Assembly (NCBI GenBank): GCA_027308685.1
Contig: DAIDEE010000041.1
Span: 1 to 35,911, forward strand
Source of the DNA: Acidocella sp.
Lineage (GTDB): Bacteria; Pseudomonadota; Alphaproteobacteria; Acetobacterales; Acetobacteraceae
Length of the DNA: 35,911 bases
Direction of reading: 5' to 3'
Every line of letters starts with the position of its first letter. Positions within the stretch are counted from its first letter, which is position 1. The position numbers were made by a program, and so were the translations under genes. Below, in pieces: positions 24,863 through 33,735 of this stretch. The notes beneath the pieces are model-generated. The model did no database searches, was not told the DNA's origin, and saw nothing but the letters and a program-made list of their open reading frames with translations.

Positions 24863-26319
24863 TGCAGATAATAAAAAGCTATTAATTTGGATGGCAAGTA
24901 GCCAAGGTCGAATAGCCCAAGCCCAATGGCGGGAATCGCCGGTGCAATCGCCGGCAACTGGTAGCGGGTTTGCCAACCCGGTACAGCAAACAGAAGGAAC
25001 GGCAGCAATACTAGAAAATAGCGCCCTTGGACGCCCCATACTTCGGCTGCGCCTACATCGGTCCAATCAACATAAGCGACAATAAAAATCAGCCAGAAGC
25101 TTAGGATGATCAAAAGCCAAGTGAACAAATTATCGACCAGCATCTTCTGACCAGGAAGCGCGGCAGGTCGCGGTGCAAACACCAGCCCGAGAGCTGGTAT
25201 CAAAAGTGCTGTTTCCCAGAGATGGTAATACGATGCAGACAGCCACAGGCCAGGGGCACCCAGCATACCCACCATTTGATTTTCAAAACTAGTGTGCCAG
25301 GCTTGCAGTGTCCGCAGCGGCAGGGTGATAAAACGATCCGGTTGGGCGAGCAAAACATGGACATTTGCCGCAGCATCCCAGGTAGTGAACACAGTATTCC
25401 GATCCCCCGTATAAAGCGGACCTGGATGATACGGAGCTGTGCCAAAAGGCACAATCACGAAGGCGGCAATCAAAGCCAACCAAATCAAGACAGGTATGGC
25501 GACCGCCATCATTTGCGCAACCCGCCGCCAAAATCCGGCACGTGCCAGCGGCAGCACAACCACTGGCAGTAAGGGCACATAAGCTGGTTTAGCTGACAGT
25601 AATACAAACATTGCTGTCAGGGCAACGGTCCGGGTCCATGGCCGTCCATCACGGCAGGCTGTCAGTGCGGCCGCGCACAAACATGTCGTGGCAATCAGCA
25701 CGCCATCTTGATTCATGGAGCCGGCTAGATTCAGCGTCATCGGCATCAGCAAGACTGTTATGATAAGCGCCTCTCCATAGGCAGCGATCCATATCGCCAA
25801 TGCCCCCAGAGCCAAGAACGCAAGCAGCATGCCCAAGCGTGCCAATATCATGCACTGAAACGGTGTCGCGTTGGTCGCCACACCGACCGCGAGGCCGAAA
25901 GCGGCCGGAACGTACGCGGCCGGAAAGTAGGTTGCAGTGTTTGGGATTAACGCGAACACAAGATCATGCCGGATCGGCTCATTACGCACCGCCTCATAGT
26001 CCTGTTGCGTAACAACAGGGCGGTTATCTATCCATTCGGTTTTCGGAAATGACACGCCGAACATCCCCGCATCTACTAAAAACCCTGTCAGCATCTTCGG
26101 TTTTCCAGTTTCAGGGTCAGTGATCGGCTTTCGCTCGGCGAGAATGACGCCACGTATCAAGCCCTCAGCTCGCGCCATGTGTGATGGCTCGTCGGGTGAC
26201 GATCCAAGCGGCGTCGCAACAACCATGAATATTCCCAAGGGGGAAGCGCAAAGCAAAAAAATACTTATAAGTCGCCGTTTTGATGAAAGCCAGGTCAGCA
26301 AATTATTGAGGCGCGACAT
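24859..26319 (-). CDS. DUF2142 family polytopic membrane protein (second copy)
   Basis: A 486-residue paralogue of the protein at 20923-22449. Matching blocks are SPDEPSHMARAEG (41-53), LIPNTATYFPAAYVPAAFG, LPMTLNLAGSMNQDGVLI, VQGRYFLVLLPF and the C-terminal GYLPSKLIAFYYLH. About a dozen membrane helices are visible. The ATG at 26319 (MSRLNNLLTWLSS) matches where the paralogue's first helix begins and has GGGA 8 nt upstream. The longest frame starts at 26394 with no ribosome binding site and adds 25 residues with no counterpart. Function is as uncertain as for the first copy. Confidence 0.85.
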   Translation of the reverse strand: MSRLNNLLTWLSSKRRLISIFLLCASPLGIFMVVATPLGSSPDEPSHMARAEGLIRGVILAERKPITDPETGKPKMLTGFLVDAGMFGVSFPKTEWIDNRPVVTQQDYEAVRNEPIRHDLVFALIPNTATYFPAAYVPAAFGLAVGVATNATPFQCMILARLGMLLAFLALGALAIWIAAYGEALIITVLLMPMTLNLAGSMNQDGVLIATTCLCAAALTACRDGRPWTRTVALTAMFVLLSAKPAYVPLLPVVVLPLARAGFWRRVAQMMAVAIPVLIWLALIAAFVIVPFGTAPYHPGPLYTGDRNTVFTTWDAAANVHVLLAQPDRFITLPLRTLQAWHTSFENQMVGMLGAPGLWLSASYYHLWETALLIPALGLVFAPRPAALPGQKMLVDNLFTWLLIILSFWLIFIVAYVDWTDVGAAEVWGVQGRYFLVLLPFLLFAVPGWQTRYQLPAIAPAIPAIGLGLFDLGYLPSKLIAFYYLH

Positions 26320-26465
26320 GTGTAGAGTCCCGACGTCTTTAAAGGTTTCCAAACGCGTGAGGGACGACACGTCTCGCCCAGCCGTGAACAGCATTTTGCC
26401 ACGGCTCGGTCTAAATAGAAAACGCTAAAACGGAGAATTCTCAGCAACTTTAACGTTAAGGAGCG

Positions 26466-27968
26466 TTAGAAGCCGTAAACGCCGCCTCTAGCTGTTTGCG
26501 CGTCGGCCGCTGTCAGTGACACGCCATAAAGCTTGATGGTCGTCTGGTTTGACAGAAACAATTCAACGCCACCACCCGAACCAAAATTCTGAGAGATGCC
26601 CGCGATGCTTACGCCGCCGGTGTTTTGACCACCAGAATTGCTGAACGGATTGATGTTAATATAGTCGCTGTTAAAGTTGAAGTTCGTGATAACGTCCGCG
26701 CCACTACCGGTACTGTCCTGTAGGAAATAGTAAGTGTTATGCGCCCCAGATACTGTGGAACCTGTGAAACTTTCCTGGCCAGTAGAACCAACAAAGTAGT
26801 TTTGATACCCTGAGCCATTGGTAGATACGACAAGCGAGCCAGTGCTGCCCGTGAACTGGTTATTGCTTGATCCGGCAGCGCCAATCATTGTGACGCTGCC
26901 TGGACTGTTGGCAAACAAGGCGTTGGTACCGCCCGTTACAGTACCCGCTGCCAGCATGTATGTATTGGCACCACCACCATACAGCGTTACCATACCGGTA
27001 CCACCAACCAGTGAGTTATTACCAGCAACACCGCCTACGTACACACCGCCACCGGCCCCACCAAAGGCCGTGACATTGCCGCCGATAGCACCGTTGATAC
27101 CGCCGGAAACCGTCGCAGCCGCAGCACTTTGATTGATGAATACCAGTTCCCCGCCATCGTTTTCGAAAAAAGCGTTGACCGCAGTGCTGCTAGCCATCGC
27201 ATAAACGGTCGTAGCGCCACCATTCACCAGCACGTTACCGCCGCCATACATCGAAATTACGCCGGTGCCATCGTTGAATGTTTCGACCAGATCATTAGGA
27301 CCATACGAGCTAACCGTAACATTGTTGGCACCGATGCCGACCACGTTACTCGCAATACCACCGTATCCTGAGGTATTCAGGCCAACACCATAAACTGAAA
27401 CAGATGATCCGGCCGCCGAAGCCAGCACTGTATCACCACCGTCAGTTGAACCCACAAACTGCCATGGGTTACCTGTTAACCCAACATAGTCGCCAGATCC
27501 GCCCGCAATGACTGTTCCACTGCCGCCATTGGTGTAATAATTCACCGAGCTTTGTTTACCAAAGATGGCCAGCATATTGCTGGCGCCATTGCCCGAAATC
27601 GTCTCATCGCCAGGCGCCTGCACGATCAGCGTACTGTAGTTAACCGGTACAACCCCAACGATACTCGCCGAACCAGATTGAACCGATCCATTGGCATCGG
27701 TATTGGTCAGCTCCAAAATACCCGGAACAGCTGTATTATTGGCGCCAAACGCGATGGCCCCGTTTTGGCCAACAACATTCAAATTACTCAGGAACAACGC
27801 GCCAGAATTAACTGAGTCGGAATAACCAGTTCCTTTAGTATTACTGCCCAGAAGCGCCTGCAGGCTGCTCACAAACCCCGACGGGCTGGCATTATCAAGT
27901 GGCACAGGCACCAATCCAGTCAGGTGACCAGCATTAGTCCCCCCGATGACTGTGATCGATTGCACCAT
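26466..27968 (-). CDS. Secreted Gly/Asn/Ser-rich beta-repeat protein with RTX-like C-terminus
   Basis: The 500-residue protein has no N-terminal signal peptide and no cysteine. It has very few lysines and is dominated by Gly, Asn, Ser, Thr and Val. Degenerate glycine-rich repeats run through the middle, such as GGSGTVIAGGSGDYVGL and GNNSLVGGTGMVTLYGGGAN. The C-terminal 78 residues start GADVITNFNFNSDYININPF, like the region before the secretion signal of RTX/type I-secreted proteins, and end in a hydrophobic residue (YGF). I infer type I secretion and a beta-roll or beta-helix fold. No type I secretion genes are in the window. The ATG at 27968 has AGGAG 6 nt upstream; the longer frame from TTG 27974 is rejected. 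AT-rich DNA precedes it. Confidence 0.65.
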   Translation of the reverse strand: MVQSITVIGGTNAGHLTGLVPVPLDNASPSGFVSSLQALLGSNTKGTGYSDSVNSGALFLSNLNVVGQNGAIAFGANNTAVPGILELTNTDANGSVQSGSASIVGVVPVNYSTLIVQAPGDETISGNGASNMLAIFGKQSSVNYYTNGGSGTVIAGGSGDYVGLTGNPWQFVGSTDGGDTVLASAAGSSVSVYGVGLNTSGYGGIASNVVGIGANNVTVSSYGPNDLVETFNDGTGVISMYGGGNVLVNGGATTVYAMASSTAVNAFFENDGGELVFINQSAAAATVSGGINGAIGGNVTAFGGAGGGVYVGGVAGNNSLVGGTGMVTLYGGGANTYMLAAGTVTGGTNALFANSPGSVTMIGAAGSSNNQFTGSTGSLVVSTNGSGYQNYFVGSTGQESFTGSTVSGAHNTYYFLQDSTGSGADVITNFNFNSDYININPFSNSGGQNTGGVSIAGISQNFGSGGGVELFLSNQTTIKLYGVSLTAADAQTARGGVYGF

Positions 27969-27993
27969 TAACAACTCCTAAATTCCTAGCCAT
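27934..27993 (-). CDS. Possible 19-codon upstream frame overlapping the beta-repeat gene start
   Basis: An ATG at 27993 with AGGAGG only 2 nt upstream opens a 19-codon frame that overlaps the beta-repeat gene start (27968) in another frame and stops at 27934. The spacing is too short for efficient initiation, so it may be chance, or it may modulate translation of the main gene. Confidence 0.2.
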   Translation of the reverse strand: MARNLGVVNGAIDHSHRGD

Positions 27994-28213
27994 TACCTCC
28001 TAACTGTGCGATGCAAAAATGGCAAGAAAAATGATGCGAAAACTAACAAAACTTTAAGGGTTTCGTGGTCAATCGGCGGGACAATCGGCAACTACAGGTT
28101 ATTTTATAGACATAAATTTATTTTATTGACACTAATCACAACTTTCCGCCCTGAGGTATAAATATGCGTATCAAAAATAATATTTTTATATTTAATTATA
28201 CAAACGAAAACTC

Positions 28214-30016
28214 TTAAATCTCGCCCGATAACTCCCGCCGCCGGCGGTCAAGCTGCTCGTTGTACCGGCGCAGCGCGTATTGCTCTGTTAGCAGCCCGAT
28301 CACATTTCGGGTTGCCGTGGAATCCAAAACAGCTAATGAATCCGCTTCGGCGGTCTCGAAGGCGGCAATGGCTTCCTTGACCGTCATGCTCGGCAATAAA
28401 AAATCATCGCCATGGTGAAGGATATCTGCCACCCGCCCCACATCGGTCGCCAGGCCATACGCCTCCGCCGGGTAAGCGATACCAACATAGGCATTATGTT
28501 CATTGGTAACCACCACACGCTGTGTGGCGCCTAACGGGTATTCCCGCCGAAAGGCCTCCAGCGCCATTTCCTGCTGCACCACCGCCTGCACCGGGCGCAT
28601 CATTCGCCCCACGGTCAGGCTGTTGATCCAACCTATATCTGCAGCACTGCGAATGGTCTCGCCACGCAAATGAAAACGCCACGTTGCAAAAGAGTAACCA
28701 AACAATCTACGCACCGTGATGGCTGAGGCAATCGAGGCCGCCAGCACCGCCATCGTTACGTTGAAATTCTGGGTACTTTCCAGCGCCAAAAACGTCATAG
28801 TCATTGGCCCACCCACGACCGATGTCGCTAGCGCACTCATGCCCACAACCGCATAAAATCCCACCGGCATCGTATCAAACCCCGGCGCCAGCAGTAACAA
28901 TCCCGCGAACAGTTTGCCAAACAACGCGCCCAGAAATAACGAGGCAAAGAACAAGCCCCCACGGAATCCCGACCCGATAGAAAAAGCCGAAGCCACCGCT
29001 TTGAGGACGAAAAACATCAGCAGTATGAAAAACGGAAATGTGACCCCAATGTCAGCATGCAATGCCGAATGACCTGACGACAACGCCTTGGGCGTGACCC
29101 ACCCCAATAATCCTACCACCATGCCGCCCAAAATGGGGCGCACCCAAATGGGGATACCAGACCGCCGGAACCCGGATTCAATCGCCGTCACGCCCCGCAT
29201 GATCACGATCCCAGCCAGGCCCGACAAAATACCAAGCAAAAGCACCATCGGATAAGCCGAGCTTGGCACGTCCAACGGCAGCGTTACATTTAAGGGCGGC
29301 GTACCGCCCAATAAAATCTGGGTGGTTAATGTACCCGCCAACGCCGCGATCACCACAAAGGGTAAAGTGGTGATCGAATATACGCCGATGATCAATTCAA
29401 TGCCGTAAAACGCGCCGCACAACGGGGCGTTAAACGCGCCGCCAATGGCCGCTGCCGCGCCAGCCCCCACCAGCACGCGCAAATCGTTGCGCCGCAACCG
29501 GAAGCTGCGCCCCAGGCGCGAAGCAATACCCGCGCCGATCTGGGCAAAGCCGGCTTCCATACCCACCGAGGCGCCTACCCCGTTCGACCAGGTGGTTTGC
29601 AGCGCCACAATCACGCTATCGGTCAATGAAACCCGGCCACCGTAAAGGGCATTCGCCTCCACGGGGTCCACCAACGGCTTCGGGCGGAATTTGGTGAGCG
29701 ACCACAACGAAACCCCCAACACCGCCCCGCCCAGCACCGGCACAAAAATAGCCCGAAGCGGTGCCACGGCCGCCGACTCTGAAAGTCCCTGGCCGCTTGG
29801 CAAAGCAAATAACTTGGTGTGCATCAGGCTGGTGGCCGTATCGATCAGCGCCACCCCACAACCTGCCAGAATCCCAACCACCGCCGATAACAAGGCCAGC
29901 CAAATCTCGTCGGCGCGCACCAGGGCTCGGAATGTCTGCGGCGCGTGCATCACCCAGTCCCCAAACTTATTATGGGGCTTTGGCGGCGCGTCATCAATTT
30001 TAGCCTGCTCAAGCAT
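28214..30016 (-). CDS. Atypical ClC-family anion transporter with CBS domains
   Basis: The 600-residue protein has the ClC membrane domain (about 35-445) and two C-terminal CBS regions (about 460-590). GGAFNAPLCGAFYGIELIIG, FRGGLFFASLFLGALFG and VVGMSALATSVVGGPMTM are ClC blocks. Ion-path motifs are altered. GSGIP is replaced by a segment around DPVEA (about 117-121), and GREGP by GMEAG (about 152-156), which keeps the gating glutamate but loses Arg and Pro. Transport type and anion are therefore uncertain. The ATG at 30016 has AAGG 5 nt upstream; GTG at 30043 would add 9 residues. It is divergent from rsmA. The 245-bp gap downstream (27969-28213) is AT-rich with no terminator I can support. 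Confidence 0.85.
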   Translation of the reverse strand: MLEQAKIDDAPPKPHNKFGDWVMHAPQTFRALVRADEIWLALLSAVVGILAGCGVALIDTATSLMHTKLFALPSGQGLSESAAVAPLRAIFVPVLGGAVLGVSLWSLTKFRPKPLVDPVEANALYGGRVSLTDSVIVALQTTWSNGVGASVGMEAGFAQIGAGIASRLGRSFRLRRNDLRVLVGAGAAAAIGGAFNAPLCGAFYGIELIIGVYSITTLPFVVIAALAGTLTTQILLGGTPPLNVTLPLDVPSSAYPMVLLLGILSGLAGIVIMRGVTAIESGFRRSGIPIWVRPILGGMVVGLLGWVTPKALSSGHSALHADIGVTFPFFILLMFFVLKAVASAFSIGSGFRGGLFFASLFLGALFGKLFAGLLLLAPGFDTMPVGFYAVVGMSALATSVVGGPMTMTFLALESTQNFNVTMAVLAASIASAITVRRLFGYSFATWRFHLRGETIRSAADIGWINSLTVGRMMRPVQAVVQQEMALEAFRREYPLGATQRVVVTNEHNAYVGIAYPAEAYGLATDVGRVADILHHGDDFLLPSMTVKEAIAAFETAEADSLAVLDSTATRNVIGLLTEQYALRRYNEQLDRRRRELSGEI

Positions 30017-30058
30017 GTGAGCCTTGTTGCCATGTCCCCCCACAGGCTAACAAGCGCA

Positions 30059-30880
30059 ATGACGCCACACCTGCCCACAAAATTACCACCATTGCGTGAT
30101 ATTATTGCAGCCTTCGATTTGCGCGCCGATAAATCCCTCGGCCAGCATTTTTTGCTCGACCCGCATTTGCTGGAACGCATCGCCAGAACCGCCCCGCTGG
30201 CCGGGGTCAATCTCATCGAAATCGGCCCCGGCCCCGGCGGGCTGACCCGCGCCTTGCTGGCCAGCGACGCGGCCAGCGTGCTGGCGGTAGAGATCGACCC
30301 GCGGGCGGTGGCCGCCACCAGCCAGCTCGCCAGCCAGTGTTCGCGCCTAAGCGTGCTTGAAGCCGACGCCATGCAGCTCGACCTCACCACCCTCAGCGCC
30401 GCACCGCGCGGCATCGTCGCCAACCTACCTTACAATGTCGGCACGCCGCTGCTGATCAAATGGCTGGCGCAAGCGGGCGCATATCAATTCATGGTGTTGA
30501 TGTTCCAGTTGGAAGTCGCCGAACGCATCGCCGCCACCCCCAACAGCAGCGCCTACGGAAGGCTCTCAGTGCTGGCGCAATGGCTGTGCGACATCGATAT
30601 CGCGATGCATGTTCCCGCCGGCGCTTTCTCGCCGCCACCGAAGGTGGATTCCGCCATCGTCCGGCTGTTTCCTAAATCCGTTCAGCCGCCGGCGGAACAT
30701 TTCAAGGCCATGGAGCGTCTCACCGCCGCCGCCTTCGGCCAGCGCCGCAAAATGCTGCGCGGCGCGTTGCGCGGCATGGGCGGCGAGGCGTTACTCAAAC
30801 GCGCGGACATCAACCCCGAACGCCGCGCCGAAACTTTGAGCGTAACGGAATTTGAAAGGCTGATGCTGGCGAGTTTGTAA
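30059..30880 (+). CDS. rsmA: 16S rRNA adenine dimethyltransferase RsmA (KsgA)
   Basis: RsmA dimethylates A1518 and A1519 of 16S rRNA late in small-subunit assembly. The 273-residue protein contains DKSLGQHFLLDP, SAM motif IEIGPGPGGLTRALL, the acidic VLAVEIDPRAV and catalytic NLPYNVGTPLL. The C-terminal helical domain includes FGQRRKMLRGAL. The ATG at 30059 fits the family N-terminus; the longer frame from 29945 would overlap the divergent ClC gene. It ends 3 bp before the convergent gpsA stop. Confidence 0.95.
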   Translation: MTPHLPTKLPPLRDIIAAFDLRADKSLGQHFLLDPHLLERIARTAPLAGVNLIEIGPGPGGLTRALLASDAASVLAVEIDPRAVAATSQLASQCSRLSVLEADAMQLDLTTLSAAPRGIVANLPYNVGTPLLIKWLAQAGAYQFMVLMFQLEVAERIAATPNSSAYGRLSVLAQWLCDIDIAMHVPAGAFSPPPKVDSAIVRLFPKSVQPPAEHFKAMERLTAAAFGQRRKMLRGALRGMGGEALLKRADINPERRAETLSVTEFERLMLASL

Positions 30881-30883
30881 AAA

Positions 30884-31855
30884 CTATTCGTCCTTCAGCG
30901 CCCGGCCCATCAGTGTCCGCATGGTTTCACGCACACCGGACTCACCCGCCAGCAAGGCTGCCACCGCCTCGGTAATCGGCATCTCAACATCGGCTTGCTG
31001 GGCGCGCGCCAGCAGCGCCGGGGCAGTGGCAACACCTTCGGTCACGCTGGTACGGCTTTGTAAAATTGTGCCCAGGGTCTCGCCTTTTCCTAACGCCAGC
31101 CCCAGCGAGTAATTCCGGCTGCTCATCCCCGTACACGTCAACAGTAAATCACCCAGACCTGATAATCCTGAGATCGTCTCAGCCTTACCACCAAGCGCCG
31201 CCGCCAGCCGGGCGATCTCCGCAATACCCCGAGTGATCAACGCCGCGCGGGCATTTTCACCTAAACCTGCCCCCATCACCACACCGGCAGCGATGGCGAT
31301 AACATTTTTGGCAGCACCGCCCAGCGCCGCACCCATCACATCGGCACTGCCATAGAGCCGCAACGTGTCGCTGCGCAGCGCGTTGATCAAGGCGGCCCGC
31401 AAGGGGGCATCAGCGCTGGCCAGCACGCTCGCGGCCGGTAGCCCGGCAGCAATTTCATGGGCAAAATTCGGTCCTGTCAAAACCGCCATCTTCTGGCCTG
31501 GCAAAACCGCTTCCAACACTTCAGGCGGCAACAAACCGGTACCAAGTTCAAGGCCCTTGCAGCATAAAACCAAAGTCCCGCGCTGCGGCGGCAGGCCGCG
31601 CAAGGTCTCTCGCAAATGTTGCATCGGCACGCATAGCAGCAAAATATCCACGGCAGGATAATCGCCGCTCACCCGCAATGAAGGTGGTAACTTTATCCCC
31701 GGCAGACGCGGGGTCTCCCGCGCTGACTCGATCATCGCGGCACGGTTGGCATCACGCGCCCACAGCGCCACCGGTGCTCCATGTTTAGCCGCCAGCACCG
31801 CCAGTGCCGTACCCCAGGCACCCGCCCCCAGCACGCCGATTTTAAATCTATTCAT
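30884..31855 (-). CDS. gpsA: Glycerol-3-phosphate dehydrogenase NAD(P)+
   Basis: GpsA reduces dihydroxyacetone phosphate to sn-glycerol 3-phosphate for phospholipid synthesis. The 323 residues begin with a Rossmann motif GVLGAGAWGTALA (8-20). GPNFAHEIAAGLPAA and the catalytic-lysine segment LGGAAKNVIAIAAG are typical, as is SGLGDLLLTCTGMSSRNY. Its ATG lies 8 bp inside the end of rlmJ, so the two are coupled. Confidence 0.96.
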   Translation of the reverse strand: MNRFKIGVLGAGAWGTALAVLAAKHGAPVALWARDANRAAMIESARETPRLPGIKLPPSLRVSGDYPAVDILLLCVPMQHLRETLRGLPPQRGTLVLCCKGLELGTGLLPPEVLEAVLPGQKMAVLTGPNFAHEIAAGLPAASVLASADAPLRAALINALRSDTLRLYGSADVMGAALGGAAKNVIAIAAGVVMGAGLGENARAALITRGIAEIARLAAALGGKAETISGLSGLGDLLLTCTGMSSRNYSLGLALGKGETLGTILQSRTSVTEGVATAPALLARAQQADVEMPITEAVAALLAGESGVRETMRTLMGRALKDE

Positions 31856-32654
31856 CGATCAATCTTTCCACCGCGCATCCGCTGCCGTCTAAAACCTCAA
31901 CAAGAGCCTGCACTATCGGCAAGGCATCAGCCTCAAACCCGAACGGCGGGTTCACCACCAACAACCCGCAACCGTTTAACCGGGTTGGGTCCAGTGGTTC
32001 GCGCAATAAAAACTCCACATTTACCACATCGCGCAGTTTGCTCAGCTTCAACCCGGCAAAAAAATCCCTCACCGGCGCGCGGTGCTTGATGGGATACCAA
32101 ACGACATACACCCCAGTTTTGAATTTTTCATACGCCGCAAGCAGACTTTCCTGAAGAGTCAAAAACTCGTTTACCCGCTCAAACGGCGGGTCGATCAGCA
32201 CGAATGCCCGTTTTTCCGGCGGCGGCAAAAACGCTCGCAAGGCAGCATAGCCATCGCGCTCATGCACCGCCACATTGGCTCGGCCCATCATCGCCCGGCG
32301 CAGCAACGGCGCATCCTCCTTGTGCAATTCACAGCAAATCAGCCTGTCGGTGTCCCGCAGCATCGCCGCCGCGATCAGCGGTGAACCAGGGTAGAGTCCG
32401 AGGCTTTCAATCATGGTGATATATGAAGCCAACACAGCCGGGTGCGCCGCCAGCACTTTGGCAACACCATCGCGCCATTCACCGGTTTTCTGCGCCTCCT
32501 GGCCCGACAAATCATACCGCCCGATGCCCGCATGGGTATCGAGCACCAGCAGCGGCTTGGCCTTACGCTGCATCGCGCTGAGGATGACGATGAACAGTGC
32601 ATGTTTCACGCAATCGGCAAAATTCCCGGCGTGGAAGGCGTGGCGGTAATTCAT
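31848..32654 (-). CDS. rlmJ: 23S rRNA (adenine2030-N6)-methyltransferase RlmJ
   Basis: RlmJ methylates A2030 of 23S rRNA. The 268 residues start MNYRHAFHAGNFADCVKHAL, the family signature, followed by LVLDTHAGIGRYDL (SAM motif I) and the N6-adenine catalytic motif DPPF (FVLIDPPFE). The ATG at 32654 forms an ATGA overlap with the tsaD stop, which fixes the start; a longer frame from 32684 is rejected. The 3' end overlaps gpsA by 8 bp. Confidence 0.94.
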   Translation of the reverse strand: MNYRHAFHAGNFADCVKHALFIVILSAMQRKAKPLLVLDTHAGIGRYDLSGQEAQKTGEWRDGVAKVLAAHPAVLASYITMIESLGLYPGSPLIAAAMLRDTDRLICCELHKEDAPLLRRAMMGRANVAVHERDGYAALRAFLPPPEKRAFVLIDPPFERVNEFLTLQESLLAAYEKFKTGVYVVWYPIKHRAPVRDFFAGLKLSKLRDVVNVEFLLREPLDPTRLNGCGLLVVNPPFGFEADALPIVQALVEVLDGSGCAVERLIDE

Positions 32655-33697
32655 ATGTCTGCCAACGGCCAGCGTGGCCGACACGGCGCGGCCAGCGTAC
32701 TCACAAACCCCGCCTTTAGTCTTTCAATTCCAGCCCAGGCCACCATCACCGCGTTATCGGTGCATAGCCGCAGCGGCGGCGCGACCAACGCCTTACCATG
32801 CACCAGCGCAACCTCGGCCAACCGCAAACGGATCGCCTGGTTCGAGGCCACGCCGCCCGCAATGACCACCGCCGTCGCCCCCGGCAGCATCGCCAGCGCA
32901 TGGCCTAACCGGTCGGCCATGATATCGGCCACCGCCGCCTGAAAACTCGCCGCCATGTCGGCCGCCACCTGGCGCGGCAATGCGCCGGCACCATAGCCTG
33001 CCACCAGTTGCACAACGGCGGTCTTCAAGCCGGAGAATGAAAAATCGCAACCCTCACGCCGTAACAGTGGCCGCGGCAGATCAAATCGCGGTGTGCCCTC
33101 CCTGGCAATCGCCTCAAGCGCCGGACCACCCGGGTATGGCAACCCCAGCAATTTCGCGGTTTTATCAAACGCCTCACCCACAGCATCATCGAGCGTGCTG
33201 CCCAGGCGCCGGTAACAGCCAACCCCTTCCACCGCCACGCACTGACAATGCCCGCCCGATACGAGTAATAATAAATACGGAAATTCCGGCGGGTTCGCCG
33301 CCAGCCCCGGTAGCCTGGCGGTCAGCGCGTGCGCTTCAAGGTGGTTGATCGCGAGGTATGAAACCCCCGACGCCAGCGCAGCACCTTTGGCAAAGCCAGT
33401 GCCTACCAGCAGCCCGCCGATCAACCCCGGCCCGGCGGTGGCGGCAATCGCGCTTAAATCAGCGAACCCAACACCCGCCTCGGCCATCGCTTCGGCAACC
33501 AATGTTCCCAACGCCGCCAGATGCGCGCGCGCCGCAATTTCCGGCACCACGCCACCAAAGGCCGCATGGTCGGCCAACTGGGTTAAAACCCGCTCGGCCA
33601 TGACCCGGCCATCCAGGGCTAAAACCGCCGCCGCCGTCTCATCGCAACTGCTTTCAATGCCCAGCACAGGCCCAGCAGCCGCACCATTTGCATTCAT
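32651..33697 (-). CDS. tsaD: tRNA N6-adenosine threonylcarbamoyltransferase TsaD
   Basis: TsaD transfers threonylcarbamoyl to A37 of ANN-decoding tRNAs. The 348-residue protein contains GIESSCDETAAAVL, the metal-binding HLEAH motif in LAINHLEAHALT, LLLVSGGHCQCVAVEG and ATAVVIAGGVASNQAIR. The chosen ATG at 33697 has GGAAAG 7 nt upstream. An ATG at 33712 would add five residues and cannot be excluded. It is divergent from hemC with fewer than 40 bp between starts. Confidence 0.95.
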   Translation of the reverse strand: MNANGAAAGPVLGIESSCDETAAAVLALDGRVMAERVLTQLADHAAFGGVVPEIAARAHLAALGTLVAEAMAEAGVGFADLSAIAATAGPGLIGGLLVGTGFAKGAALASGVSYLAINHLEAHALTARLPGLAANPPEFPYLLLLVSGGHCQCVAVEGVGCYRRLGSTLDDAVGEAFDKTAKLLGLPYPGGPALEAIAREGTPRFDLPRPLLRREGCDFSFSGLKTAVVQLVAGYGAGALPRQVAADMAASFQAAVADIMADRLGHALAMLPGATAVVIAGGVASNQAIRLRLAEVALVHGKALVAPPLRLCTDNAVMVAWAGIERLKAGFVSTLAAPCRPRWPLADI

Positions 33698-33735
33698 GAC
33701 TTTTCTTTCCATGCCGTAAGCTCTAGAGCACGCGG

